A stretch of 64,000 nt of DNA from contig NZ_MOWM01000004.1 of NCBI RefSeq assembly GCF_016082275.1, forward strand, positions 62,001 to 126,000. Direction: 5' to 3'. Position 1 is the first letter of the stretch, and each line of letters starts with the position of its first letter. This document shows positions 39,683 to 51,547 of the stretch, one piece after another. Under the pieces are notes generated by a model, which did no database searches, had not been told where the DNA came from, and saw only the letters and a list, made by a program, of their open reading frames with translations. The DNA is from Variovorax sp. E3. Lineage in GTDB: Bacteria; Pseudomonadota; Gammaproteobacteria; Burkholderiales; Burkholderiaceae_C. The translations under genes and the position numbers were made by a program.

Positions 39683-40337
39683 TCACTCGATGCGGAACAC
39701 GAACTCCTGCGTGGCCACGACTTCGGCGTCGCCCGTCGTCTGGCATTCGTAGCGCATCACCGCCGAACGCACCGCCGACTGGTAGACCTTGGGGCCCGAC
39801 AGGAAGCGCACTTCGGTCACGTGGCCGCCCTTGATGCGCACCTCCGCCTTGACGACACCGCTGATGCCTTCGTCCAGCGCCTTGCGCGGCATCTCGGGCT
39901 TGACCTGCCGGGGGCAGGCCACCGCGATGTCGGTGGACACCGCCTGCGGCGGCGCAGGAGGCGCGGGCGGTGCCGGCGGGGCCGCCGGCGGCGGTGCCAC
40001 CGGCAAGGTGCTCTGCACCGCGGTGACCGCGGGCGCGAACTCGGCGGCGGTGTCACCTCGGGCGGCGGCACGTAGGCCGGACGCGGCGGCGGCGGGGCCT
40101 TCGGCGTCTCTTGCCGGACGATCTTCTTCGGTGGAGGCGGCGGGGGAGGGGGCGGCGGTGGCGGCACCTTCACCTCGCGATGATGGTCGCGTCCATCGGC
40201 TTCTTGATCATCTCGATGGTCTTGCGCGCCAGGCCCGAGACGAGCGCGTAGCCCACCAGCACATGGAACAGCACCATCACGCCGATGCCCACGGGGCCGA
40301 AGCGCGACTTGGGGTCGAAGTCGTTGGCGCGCCTCAT
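39683..40337 (-). CDS. tonB: TonB energy-transducing protein (two frame breaks)
   Basis: ATG at 40337 gives MRRANDFDPKSRFGPVGIGV with a single N-terminal membrane anchor (VMVLFHVLVGYALVSGLA). After a one-base break near 40171 follows a long run of prolines and KKIVRQETPKAPPPPRPAYV; after another near 40045, the C-terminal domain CPRQVKPEMPRKALDEGISG, VVKAEVRIKGGHVTEVRFLS. Restored length about 219 residues. Both breaks are repaired by one G. TonB carries proton-motive energy from ExbB/ExbD to outer-membrane receptors, presumably the receptor in this same locus. Start overlaps the exbD stop (ATGA). Confidence 0.88.
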
Positions 40338-40768
40338 GGGATGAACTGCTCCGAGCCCATGATGCCCAGCTTGGTCAGGCCCGAGCGCTGCGCCGAGGCC
40401 ATCACGCCGGCCACCACGTTGTACTTGGCATGCTTGTCGGGGCGCAGGTGCACTTCGGGCTGCACCGGCTGCGCGGCCACCTGCTCGAAGCGCCGCTCGA
40501 CCTCGGCCAGCTCGGCCACGGCCTCGCCGTTCCACAGCACCGTGCTGCGCTCGTCGATGTCCACGCGCAGCACCTCGGGCTTGATGTCGTTCGGCGGCGG
40601 GTTGCCGTTGGGCATGTTCAGGTTCACCGAGTGCAGCTGGATCGGGATGGTGATGATCAGCATGATCAGCAGCACCAGCATCACGTCGATCAGCGGCGTG
40701 GTGTTGATGTCCATCATGGGTTCGTCGGACGGGGTGCCGCTGCGGCGCCCCTGTTTTTCTTTTCGCAT
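40334..40768 (-). CDS. exbD: ExbD (second copy)
   Basis: A 144-residue protein with a short basic cytoplasmic start, MMDINTTPLIDVMLVLLIML around the essential Asp in the membrane segment, and a small periplasmic domain (VLRVDIDERSTVLWNGEAVA). It lies between the other exbD (12 bases upstream) and tonB (4-base overlap). Confidence 0.9.
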   Translation of the reverse strand: MRKEKQGRRSGTPSDEPMMDINTTPLIDVMLVLLIMLIITIPIQLHSVNLNMPNGNPPPNDIKPEVLRVDIDERSTVLWNGEAVAELAEVERRFEQVAAQPVQPEVHLRPDKHAKYNVVAGVMASAQRSGLTKLGIMGSEQFIP

Positions 40769-40780
40769 GGCTGTGTGTTC

Positions 40781-41209
40781 TCAGTTGCGCGCGGGCGGCT
40801 CGGTGATGAAGCCGACCTTGACGATGCCGGCCGACTGGCACGCGTAGATGATCTTGCCCACGGGCTCGTAGTCGGAGTGCCAGTCGCCGCGGATGTGCAC
40901 CTCGGGCTGCGGGGTGAGGGCGGCCACCTTCTTCAGCTTGCCGGCAAGCGTGTCCACGTCGCGCACGGGGGTGTCGTACCAGTAGATGCGGCCGGCCGAA
41001 TCCACCGACAGCACGACGGTGTCCGGCTTGCTTTCGCGCACCTCGTTGCGTTCCTTCGGCACCTCCACGGGCACCGAGTAATTGACCACCGGGATGGTGA
41101 TGAGGAAGATGATCAGCAGCACCAGCATCACGTCGACCAGCGGCGTGGTGTTGATGGCGGCAATCGCCTGTTCCTCGTCGCCCCCGCCGGAGGGAATGTT
41201 CATCGCCAT
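40781..41209 (-). CDS. exbD: ExbD (first copy)
   Basis: A 142-residue protein: AIAAINTTPLVDVMLVLLII carries the membrane Asp needed for proton use; the periplasmic part contains VVLSVDSAGRIYWYDTPVRD. It follows exbB by 40 bases. Two clearly different ExbDs in one operon suggest a mixed stator complex. Confidence 0.9.
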   Translation of the reverse strand: MAMNIPSGGGDEEQAIAAINTTPLVDVMLVLLIIFLITIPVVNYSVPVEVPKERNEVRESKPDTVVLSVDSAGRIYWYDTPVRDVDTLAGKLKKVAALTPQPEVHIRGDWHSDYEPVGKIIYACQSAGIVKVGFITEPPARN

Positions 41210-41249
41210 GGTGTGGCTCGCCTTGCGTGCGGTGTGGGTGCCAAGGCGC

Positions 41250-42131
41250 TCAGGCGGTGGCGCTGCCGGCCAGGATCACCGAGTGCAGCTCGCCGCTGAA
41301 CTCGCGCACGTCGTCCATCACGGTGATGTTGCGGCGAAGCAGCCAGTTGTAGCCCAGCACCGCCGGCACGGCCACGGCCAGGCCGATGGCCGTCATGATG
41401 AGCGACTCGCCCACGGGGCCGGCCACCTTGTCGATCGACGCCTGCCCGGCAATGCCGATGGCGGTGAGCGCGTGGTAGATGCCCCAGACGGTGCCGAACA
41501 GGCCCACGAAAGGCGCGGTCGAGCCCACGGTGGCGAGCAGCGACATGCCGTTGCCCAGCCGGCGCTGCACGCGCTCGGTGGCGCGGTGGATGCACAGGTC
41601 GACGAACTCGGCGAAGTCGACCTTGCCGCGCAGGCCGTGGTGCTTCTGCGTGGCGTGCACGCCGGCATCGGCGATGAAGCGGAAGGGGCTGCCCTCGGCC
41701 AGGCGCGCGGTGCCGGCCTGCACGGTGCCTTCCTTCCAGAACTCGTTGTCGACCTCGCGGGCCTGCCGGCCCATGCGCATCTGCTCGAGCAGCTTGGTGA
41801 CGATCACGTACCAGCTGCCCATCGACATGACCGCGAGGATGAACAGCACGGCCTTGGCCACCAGGTCGCTCTGGGCCCAGAGCGCGCCGATCCCGTAGGG
41901 GTTGTCGACCTTGGCCGCGGCCGGTGCGGGCACCGCGGCCGGCGCCGTGGGTGCAGGCGCGGCGGCAGATACGGCGGCAGGTGCGGTGGTGGGAGCGGTA
42001 TTGGGAGCGACAGCGGATGCGGGCTCCGGCGTGGCCTGCGCGTTGGCGGCGTGCGGCGCGGCGCCCAGGGAAAGCGACAGGGCGAGCGGCGCGGCCACGG
42101 CCATCAGCTTGGCGAAAAAGGTCTTCATCAT
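41250..42131 (-). CDS. exbB: ExbB/MotA/TolQ-family proton-channel protein
   Basis: A 293-residue protein with a cleavable signal peptide (MMKTFFAKLMAVAAPLALSL ...NAQA) and an Ala/Pro-rich periplasmic stretch (residues ~30-75) before the first membrane helix (AVLFILAVMSMGSWYVIVTK). The family core follows: LATVGSTAPFVGLFGTVWGI and IDKVAGPVGESLIMTAIGLA. ATG 42131 sits six bases after GGAG. First gene of the exbB-exbD-exbD-tonB set, 54 bases after the DSD1-like gene. Confidence 0.9.
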   Translation of the reverse strand: MMKTFFAKLMAVAAPLALSLSLGAAPHAANAQATPEPASAVAPNTAPTTAPAAVSAAAPAPTAPAAVPAPAAAKVDNPYGIGALWAQSDLVAKAVLFILAVMSMGSWYVIVTKLLEQMRMGRQAREVDNEFWKEGTVQAGTARLAEGSPFRFIADAGVHATQKHHGLRGKVDFAEFVDLCIHRATERVQRRLGNGMSLLATVGSTAPFVGLFGTVWGIYHALTAIGIAGQASIDKVAGPVGESLIMTAIGLAVAVPAVLGYNWLLRRNITVMDDVREFSGELHSVILAGSATA

Positions 42132-42185
42132 GAGTGACTCCAAAAAACAAAACGGGGGCGATTCGGGGGCGATCGGGGCGTCCGG

Positions 42186-43381
42186 TCAGGCCGGGCGCCA
42201 GCCAAGGGCCTTGCCCCACACGGCGTGCACGCCCGTACCGGCGCCGCGCACAACGTGGTAGCGGTCGTAGGGAGCCGCGGTCATGCAGGCGTGATGCGGA
42301 AGAATGCGCACGCGGCTGCCGACGGGCAGTGCGTCGAACATGGCCCGCAGGTCGTCGTCGCCATCGCCTTCGATGGCGATCAGGCCGTGCTCCTGGTGCA
42401 GCTCGGCCACGCGCAGGCCGGGCAACGGCGTGGTGCCGTCCGCGCGGCAGACCAGTCCGAAGCCCAGGCCGCCGCGAAACTCGGCCGCCGACTCGTCCTT
42501 CGACAGCGCGAGCGCGCCGGCGTCGATGAGCACGCGGCGCGAGCGCGGGTTGTGGCCGATCACCGTGGCCAGCACCGACAGCGCGATGTCCTCGATGCCG
42601 CAGATGCCGCGCGCGGCCTGGTCCAGGTCGAAGAAGGTGTAGACGCGGGGCGCATTTCGGTGACGCCGTCCAGCCGCTCGGCGCACACCGCGGTCGGCGT
42701 GGCGCCCACGCTGACGACATCCACCGCGAAGCCGGCCGCGCGCAGGCACCCGGCCGCGCGCACCGCGCCGGCGCGCTCGGCTTCGGCGATGGCGCGGATC
42801 GCGTCCAGCCCCTCGGCGTGGTAGCTGTGGCCGGCGTGGGTCAGCACGCCGGCCAGCGTCAGCGATTCGCTGCGTTGCACTTCGGCCGCGATGGCCCGCA
42901 GCGCTTGTTCATCGTCGGGCGCGACACCGCCGCGTCCGCCGCCGGTGTCGACCTCGATCAGCAGGCCGAAGCGCGCACCGAGGGCGCGCGCCCGTGCCGC
43001 CGCCGCACGCACCGCTTCGACGCCATCCGCGAGCAGGTTCACGCGGGCGCCGTGCACGTGCTGCACGCGATGCAGCGCATCGATCTTGCCGGCGCTGATG
43101 CCCACCGCGTAGGTCAGGTCCAGGAAGCCGTAGCGCGCGAAGTAGTCGGCCTCGGCCACGGTGGACACCGTGATCGCGCCGCCGTGCCCGCGCGTGGCCA
43201 GGCGCGCCACCTCGGCCGACTTGGAGGTCTTCAGGTGCGGGCGCAGCGCCACGCCGTGGCGTGCCGCGCGCCGCGCCATCGCGTCGCAGTTGCGTTCCAG
43301 CACGGTGCTGTCGAGCAGCAGCGCGGGCGTGCTCAGTTCGGCCAGCGGCGTGTGTGCGAGCGGTGTGTGCACGGGCGGCAT
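42186..43381 (-). CDS. DSD1-type PLP enzyme (D-threonine aldolase / D-serine dehydratase-like; one frame break)
   Basis: LAELSTPALLLDSTVLERNC and LRPHLKTSKSAEVARL hold the PLP Lys of fold-type III (alanine-racemase barrel) enzymes. GVLTHAGHSY, VSVGATPTAV and TEMRPGVYTFFDLDQ (joined by one G near 42660) follow. The C-terminal RILPHHACMTAAPYDRYHVV supplies the His/Cys metal site typical of D-threonine aldolase and eukaryote-type D-serine dehydratase. Restored length about 399 residues. Its ATG overlaps the stop of the MlrC fusion by one base (TGATG). It acts on a D-amino acid, perhaps released by the upstream peptidases. Confidence 0.83.
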
Positions 43382-45771
43382 CACCGGGCGCATCCGAGCT
43401 CCGCCATCACCCAGTCGACTTCCTCGGCAATGCGGCTCACGAAAGGCGGCAGCACGATCAGCGTCATGTGCTCCGCGCCTTCGATGCGATGCAGGCGGCT
43501 TCGCTTCGACAGCGCCGTGTGCGCCTCCTGGTATTCGGGCCAGCGGCGTTGCACTTCGGCGCCTTCCTCGGCACCCGGCGGCAGCTTCTGCATGACCGTG
43601 GCCGACAGCACCGACAGCGGCCGCACGCCCAGATCCGGCGACGCGCCGGCCTGCCGCGCGACTTGCTGCAGGCCTTCGTGCTCCTTCACCATCGTGTCGA
43701 CGGTTTGCGGCGTGTAGTTCGCGGCCATCTGCCGCAGCACGTGGGGCATGTCGGCAAAGATGGCCTGCACCGGCGCGAAGTCCGGCGGCGGCAGACCGCC
43801 GGCCTGGAACTCCGCGCGCTTCTGGCGCTCGGGCGCCAGCTGCTCCGCCGGCAGGCCCTTGAACACCTCGAACTGCTCCGGATGGCTGGCGTCGAGCATC
43901 ACGACCCCGACCACCTGCTCCGGATACAGGCCGGTGTAGATGCGGTTCAGCAGGCCGCCCAGCGAATGGCCGATCAGCACGATCGGCCCGGTCACGCCGG
44001 CCGCGGCCAGCAGCGCATGCAGATGCTGCGCGTTGCGCTTGCCGTCGAAGGGCGCGTCGTCGGCATCGCTCCAGCCCATGCCCGCGCGGTCGTAGCTGAT
44101 CACCGGGTACTTGGTCGACAGCGCCTGCTGCAGGCGCGCGAAGATCGGCGAGGCGCAGCCGCCGCCGGCTTCGAGCACCAGCGTGGGAGACAGCGCGCCG
44201 GCCGGCGCGGGGCCGCTGCGCTGCAGGTGCATCTTGCGTCCGTCGACGGTGTACAGCTCGCCGGGCGCGGGCATGCCGCGCCCGTCCACCGACGACGGCA
44301 ATGCACGCGCGGCGCGCTTGGGTTCTTCCACGCGCGGCCAGTAGTCGAGGTCGCGCACGCGATACGGCAGGTTGGCGAAGTCGGTGCTCAGCGAGGCCGG
44401 CGTCGACACGTACAGCACCGACTTGGCGATGGGGCCGAACTCCGCATGGAAGTGCTGCGCCGACTTCACGATGATCAGCTTCTTGGCCGCCAGGTCGATG
44501 CCCAGGCCCGTGAAGAGGTCGGCGCCGATGACCTGGTTGCGCTTGCTGATGAGCACGATGTCCACGCCGTCGGCCGCCTGCACCCACACGCACGGGCCCA
44601 TGGGCGTGCGCACGCCGGAGAGGCCGCCCTGCGAATGCGCCTCCACCACGCGCTTGACGGTCACGTGCAGGTCGATCGGGTCGCCCGAGGCCGGGCCGCA
44701 CTTGCCGCCCAGGCGCAGCTCGAAACTCGCGCCTTCGCCCGCGTCGCGGCACAGCTGCACCGCGCCCAGGTCCCACACGCCGCCGAAAGCCACGTCGCCG
44801 ATGCCGCGCTCGACCACCGCGCGCAGCATGAAGGTGCTGTCGCTGGTGGCGCCGCCGCCGGGGTTGTCGGCGGTGTCGGCAATGACCACGGGGCCGTCCG
44901 GCGTGGCCATGGCCTGGGCGAGCGTCTCCTCGATCGAGAGCGAGGGCACGCCGGTCTCGTGGCGCAGGTCCCAGAAGCCGCGGCCCAGTTCTTCGGCGAG
45001 CTTCGCGGCGAGCGCGGGTTCGTTGTCGGTCACCACCCAGAGCTTGGCGCCCGACTCGGGCACGTCGGCCCAGGGGAAGCCGTGGCCCAGCGACACCGAG
45101 AGCACGCCCGGCAGCTTCTCGGCCTCCTGCATGCGGCGCACGAAGCCGGCCATCGGTTCGCGCGTGGTGTGCCACTTGCCGACCATGCGGCAGTCGTGCA
45201 CGGCCGTCACGGGCCGCACGCGGCCCTGCGCGGTGTCGACCACGATGCGGATCAGCTCGGTCAGGCGCTCGAACGCGTCGGTGTGCGGATATTCCTTGTA
45301 GCAAATGATCGCGTCCGCCGCGTCCAGCATCTTCTGCGTGAAGTGGCAGTGCAGGTCGAGCGACACGCCGATGGGCACGTTCGGCCCGACGATGTCGCGC
45401 ACGCGCGAGATCACGTCGCCTTCACAGTCGTCGTAGCCGTCGGCCACCATCGCGCCGTGCAGCACGAGGATCACGCCGTCGACCGGGCCGGCCTTGCGCA
45501 GGTCGTCCAGGATCTCGTCGCGCAGGCGTTCGTACACGCTGCGCACGGTGCGCCCCAGGGGCTGCGCAAAGGCCAGCAGGCTCTCGACCGTTTCATGGCC
45601 TTCGGCGGCCAGCTGCCTGCGCACTTCCACCGCGTACAGGCCGTAGCCGGCCGCGTCGCGCGTGCTCGCATCGCCGCGGAAGATGCCGTATTCCTCGTAG
45701 CTGCCCAGGCCGGTGGGGGCCGAGACGAAGGTGTTGGTTTCGGTGGCGAACAGGGTGGTGAAGAACTTCAT
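43381..45771 (-). CDS. MlrC-like metallopeptidase fused to an alpha/beta hydrolase
   Basis: A continuous 796-residue frame. Residues 1-~486 are an MlrC (M81/DUF1485) metallopeptidase: LFATETNTFVSAPTGLGSYE, VLHGAMVADGYDDCEGD, VSLDLHCHFTQ, CYKEYPHTD, ADTADNPGGGATSDSTFM and DLDYWPRVEEP, the usual end of the family. Residues ~497-796 are an alpha/beta hydrolase: oxyanion region VLEAGGGC, nucleophile GHSLGG near 600, Asp in VMLDASHPEQ, and IEGAEHMTL with a likely catalytic His. No stop occurs between them in any frame near the junction, so the fusion does not look like a hidden frameshift. Start and stop overlap the neighbouring genes. Confidence 0.85.
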   Translation of the reverse strand: MKFFTTLFATETNTFVSAPTGLGSYEEYGIFRGDASTRDAAGYGLYAVEVRRQLAAEGHETVESLLAFAQPLGRTVRSVYERLRDEILDDLRKAGPVDGVILVLHGAMVADGYDDCEGDVISRVRDIVGPNVPIGVSLDLHCHFTQKMLDAADAIICYKEYPHTDAFERLTELIRIVVDTAQGRVRPVTAVHDCRMVGKWHTTREPMAGFVRRMQEAEKLPGVLSVSLGHGFPWADVPESGAKLWVVTDNEPALAAKLAEELGRGFWDLRHETGVPSLSIEETLAQAMATPDGPVVIADTADNPGGGATSDSTFMLRAVVERGIGDVAFGGVWDLGAVQLCRDAGEGASFELRLGGKCGPASGDPIDLHVTVKRVVEAHSQGGLSGVRTPMGPCVWVQAADGVDIVLISKRNQVIGADLFTGLGIDLAAKKLIIVKSAQHFHAEFGPIAKSVLYVSTPASLSTDFANLPYRVRDLDYWPRVEEPKRAARALPSSVDGRGMPAPGELYTVDGRKMHLQRSGPAPAGALSPTLVLEAGGGCASPIFARLQQALSTKYPVISYDRAGMGWSDADDAPFDGKRNAQHLHALLAAAGVTGPIVLIGHSLGGLLNRIYTGLYPEQVVGVVMLDASHPEQFEVFKGLPAEQLAPERQKRAEFQAGGLPPPDFAPVQAIFADMPHVLRQMAANYTPQTVDTMVKEHEGLQQVARQAGASPDLGVRPLSVLSATVMQKLPPGAEEGAEVQRRWPEYQEAHTALSKRSRLHRIEGAEHMTLIVLPPFVSRIAEEVDWVMAELGCAR

Positions 45772-47462
45772 GCGTGGGCCTCCTGGCGGGCAAGGTGGAT
45801 GTTTCGCGAGCGTGTGGTGGCGAACTGCAGTCCCACGACCCGGCCGTCCTTGCGCTTCACGTTGAGAATCGATTTGCCCAGCTGGGCCAGCACCGGGTCG
45901 ACCGAGGCGAGCGTCATCACGTCGGCCGACAGCGGCGTCAGCACGCACACGTGCTGGCCGTGGCGGCCCTGCACCGTGAGCAGCAGCTTGCCGTCCACCA
46001 GCGCCATGTGCGCGGTGGCGTCCAGGTCGGGGCTGGTGTAGTCGCCACACAGCTGGTCGGCGAGCGACGCGGCATCGGGCGCGGTCTCGGGCAGGCGCTC
46101 GAAGCGGCGCGGCTGACCGCCTTCGTGCAGCACGAGTGCGTCGGGCGCGCGTTGCGGGTCGATGTCGCTGGCGTCGAGCACGAGGTCGTTCGTCGGCAGG
46201 TCCTGCAGGCCCAACCACAGCTTGCCGTCGCCCTGGTTCATGGGCCTGGCCTCGCCGGCCTGCCACGACATCGCCAGCTTGCCGGCCACGTCCGCAAAGC
46301 CCAGCAGGCAGCCCGTGGAGGGGGCGTGGTAGCGCTGGCCGGGCAGCGCGGGGAAGGCGCTGGCCAGCGGGCGCGCTTCGGGCGCCGCGAGCGCGTCGCC
46401 CAGCAGCAGCTCGATCACCTTGAGGGCCAGCGCCGCCGGCGACACGGGCGCGCCGTTCACCATGGCAATGATGTCCAGCCCGTGGCTGGGCACGCTGATC
46501 ATCTGCGACTGCGCGCCGAGCACGGCGCCCGCGTGGTGGACGATCTCGACGCCGCGGTACGGGTGGCGCGCGAGGCCGAAGCCGTAGTTCACCTGGGAGC
46601 CCGACGACAGCGTGGTGGGCGCCGACAGCAGCGCCCAGCTCCTGGCGCTGCCCACGATCTTTTCGCTGCCGTGCATGTGCGCGAGCCAGCGCAGCATGTC
46701 GTCCGCCGTCGACACCAGCGAGCCGCCGCCGTCCAGTTCGCACGGGTACAGGCCGCGGCGCCAGCCGCCGCCGGGCGCGGGCATGTACAGGCCGGCCATG
46801 CCGGGGACCACGTCGAGGTCGGTCTGCACCGACAGGGTGTGGTGCATGCCCAGCGGGGCGAACAGGCGCGCCTGCAGGAAGTCGTTGAAGCTCTGGCCGC
46901 TCACGCGCTCGACGATCTTCGCCAGCAGGAAGTAGCCGCCGTTGCTGTAGACCATGTGCGTGCCGGGCTCGAAGTTCAGCGCGCTCTGGCGCGCCATGGC
47001 CGGCAGGCCCGGGCCGGGCAGCGTGAACGTGAGGCCGTGCGCAATGGCCCACAGCTCGTCATGGCCGCGCCAGCCGCTGGTGTGCGTGAGCAGGTGGCGC
47101 AGCGTGGGGCCGTTGGCGCTGAGCCGGGGCAGCTCGGGCAGGTATTTCTGCACCGGGTCTTCCACGTCGAGCAGGCCGTCTTCGGCCAGCAGCAGCACGG
47201 CCATCGCCGTGAAGTGCTTGCTGGTGGAGGCGATGCGCATGCGCGTGGTCGGCGTGAGGGCCACGCCCATCTCCAGGCTGGCCATGCCGACGGCGCGGCG
47301 ATACAGCAGGCGGCCGTGCTGCGCGATGCCCAGCACCAGGCCGGGCGCGTCGCCGCGGTTCAGGGGCGCCACCAGCGCGTCGATGGCGGCCAGCGCGGCA
47401 GCCTCGGCGGCGGGTGAAGAGGGGGGAGTGTCGGGTCGTGAAGGCGAGGGTTGTTGTGACAT
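45768..47462 (-). CDS. Serine hydrolase, class C beta-lactamase fold (MlrB/D-aminopeptidase-like)
   Basis: A 564-residue protein without a clear signal peptide. The catalytic triad motifs are STSK (near residue 79), YSN (near 171) and HAG (near 308), the S-x-x-K, Y-x-N and H-x-G pattern of D-aminopeptidases and EstB-type esterases. The C-terminal ~200 residues (LLGFADVAGKLAMSWQAG; GDYTSPDLDATAHMALVDGK) resemble the extra beta-barrels of such peptidases. Its length is close to that of MlrB, the beta-lactamase-fold peptidase of microcystin breakdown. Its stop overlaps the MlrC start (ATGA), so the two proteins are translationally coupled. Confidence 0.85.
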   Translation of the reverse strand: MSQQPSPSRPDTPPSSPAAEAAALAAIDALVAPLNRGDAPGLVLGIAQHGRLLYRRAVGMASLEMGVALTPTTRMRIASTSKHFTAMAVLLLAEDGLLDVEDPVQKYLPELPRLSANGPTLRHLLTHTSGWRGHDELWAIAHGLTFTLPGPGLPAMARQSALNFEPGTHMVYSNGGYFLLAKIVERVSGQSFNDFLQARLFAPLGMHHTLSVQTDLDVVPGMAGLYMPAPGGGWRRGLYPCELDGGGSLVSTADDMLRWLAHMHGSEKIVGSARSWALLSAPTTLSSGSQVNYGFGLARHPYRGVEIVHHAGAVLGAQSQMISVPSHGLDIIAMVNGAPVSPAALALKVIELLLGDALAAPEARPLASAFPALPGQRYHAPSTGCLLGFADVAGKLAMSWQAGEARPMNQGDGKLWLGLQDLPTNDLVLDASDIDPQRAPDALVLHEGGQPRRFERLPETAPDAASLADQLCGDYTSPDLDATAHMALVDGKLLLTVQGRHGQHVCVLTPLSADVMTLASVDPVLAQLGKSILNVKRKDGRVVGLQFATTRSRNIHLARQEAHA

Positions 47463-47534
47463 GGAAGGACAACGCAAGAGGGTGGGAGGAACGAGAAGGA
47501 ATCGGGTGGCTTCAGGTGGGCCGGGCCGAACGCA

Positions 47535-48959
47535 TCAGGCGCACGAACGGGCCTTCGGTGGCGCGCAGCACCATGCGCCGAGGACGCCGCCGATCAGCGT
47601 CGCGGCAACGATGGACATGGCCAGCCCGTTGGGCACGGACTTCAGGGCGTCCGACAACATGCCCACCAGCAGCGGCCCCACCACGCCGAACGGCAGGCCG
47701 GCCACGGAGAGCAGCGCGATGGTGCGTGCGCGCAGGTGCGGCGGCGCCGCGTCCTGCAGCACGTTGGGCAGCAGCACCGCGCCGCTGATGAGGGGAATGA
47801 CCAGCAGGGCCAGCAGCGTGAACGCGTCGGTCGCCGAACGCGTGAAGAGCAGCAGCGACGACAACAGCGCGGCCGTCAGATTGCCCAGCATGATGATGCG
47901 CAGCGCGGCGGCCGGCCCCATGCGGGGCTGCACGTAGCGCATCGCCGCCACGCCCAGCAGGCCGCCGATCACCGTGCCGCACAGAAAGGCGATCCCCATG
48001 CCCTGTCCCATCTGCGCCGGCGTGACGCCGTACTGGCGCGCCGCCATGATCGGCAGCCAGGTGCCGATCGAGCTCATGCCGATGCTCGCCAGGCCCGCGC
48101 CGACCACCAGGCCCGCGAAGGTGCGCCAGTGCTCGCGCAGGTGGTCGCGAAAGCTGATGGTGCTGACGACGTCGTCGGCATCGGCCTGGGTCACTGCGTG
48201 GGCGGAATGCGCGGCTTCAGGCTTCGCCCCGGCCGCCGCCGCTTCGTCCGGCGGGGCCGGCTGCGCGCCGCCGCGCCGGGTCCGGCGAATCGACAGCACC
48301 AGCAGCGCCACCGGTATGCCCGCCGACGCCATCACGAAGAAGGCCAGCCGCCATGTCTCCATCTGCTGCATCGAGGCGGGCAGCCAGTGCCGCAGGTCGT
48401 CCGTCAGGTGCACCACCGTGCCGCCCAGCAGGGCGCCCAGCGCGCTGCCGAAGATGGCCGACAGCGCGAACACCGCGTTGGCCAGCACCCGCTGCGTGCG
48501 CGGGAACAGGTCGGGGATCATGCTGTTGGTGATGGGCCCGAGGCCGGCTTCGCCCACCCCCAGGCCGATGGAGGCGATGAACAGCACGCCGTAGTCCATG
48601 GCGGTGCCGCGCATGGCGGTGGCGGCGCTCCACAGCACCACGCAGGCCGCCAGCACCACGCGCCGGTCGTAGCGGTCGCTCAGCCAGCCCAGGGGCAGCG
48701 TGGCGATGCCGGTGAACAGCACGATGCCCGCGCCCTGCAGCAGCCCCAGCTGCGTGTCGGAGAGCGACAGCGTGATGCGCATCGGCTCCGTCAGCAGCGT
48801 GAGGATGACCTTGTCGATCGAGCCCAGCACGGTCGCGATGACCAGCACCGCCAGCGCGTACCAGGCGCTGGCCGGTGCTTTTCGGGTCGTCGTTTCGCGT
48901 GCGGCGGGGCTCGCCGCATCCGGCGGCAACGCGGCCGCCATCGGATTGAGACTCGACAT
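47535..48959 (-). CDS. MFS transporter
   Basis: A 474-residue, 12-helix major facilitator. SDTQLGLLQGAGIVLFTGIA, LPLGWLSDRYDRRVV (the loop 2-3 motif) and GEAGLGPITNSMIPDLFPRT resemble the sphingolipid-transporter-like/UhpC-related anion group. There is an insertion loop of ~45 residues in the middle (TRRGGAQPAPPDEAAAAGAK). It starts 1 base after the receptor gene stop, so uptake across both membranes is encoded together. Confidence 0.88.
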   Translation of the reverse strand: MSSLNPMAAALPPDAASPAARETTTRKAPASAWYALAVLVIATVLGSIDKVILTLLTEPMRITLSLSDTQLGLLQGAGIVLFTGIATLPLGWLSDRYDRRVVLAACVVLWSAATAMRGTAMDYGVLFIASIGLGVGEAGLGPITNSMIPDLFPRTQRVLANAVFALSAIFGSALGALLGGTVVHLTDDLRHWLPASMQQMETWRLAFFVMASAGIPVALLVLSIRRTRRGGAQPAPPDEAAAAGAKPEAAHSAHAVTQADADDVVSTISFRDHLREHWRTFAGLVVGAGLASIGMSSIGTWLPIMAARQYGVTPAQMGQGMGIAFLCGTVIGGLLGVAAMRYVQPRMGPAAALRIIMLGNLTAALLSSLLLFTRSATDAFTLLALLVIPLISGAVLLPNVLQDAAPPHLRARTIALLSVAGLPFGVVGPLLVGMLSDALKSVPNGLAMSIVAATLIGGVLGAWCCAPPKARSCA

Positions 48960-48960
48960 C

Positions 48961-51474
<2,514 letters not shown>

Positions 51475-51547
51475 GTTTGTCTTCTCCGTGGTTTTGTTCT
51501 GGTACCCACTGAGTGAGACGAATGCCCGGTCACATTCCGGTAATAAG

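Noticed and set aside
40040..40175. Programmed frameshifting in tonB
   Set aside because: No slippery heptamer or following structure stands out, and the same one-base pattern occurs in unrelated genes throughout the window.
43261..46041. A 926-codon open frame on the + strand
   Set aside because: It is antisense to the MlrC fusion and DSD1-like genes. It is rich in Arg, Ala and His with no motifs, as expected of the complement of GC-rich coding DNA.
45772..47052. N-terminal extension of the MlrC fusion to 1223 residues
   Set aside because: The upstream part is the shadow of the serine hydrolase gene, and ATG 45771 starts with the conserved MlrC N-terminus and overlaps the preceding stop.
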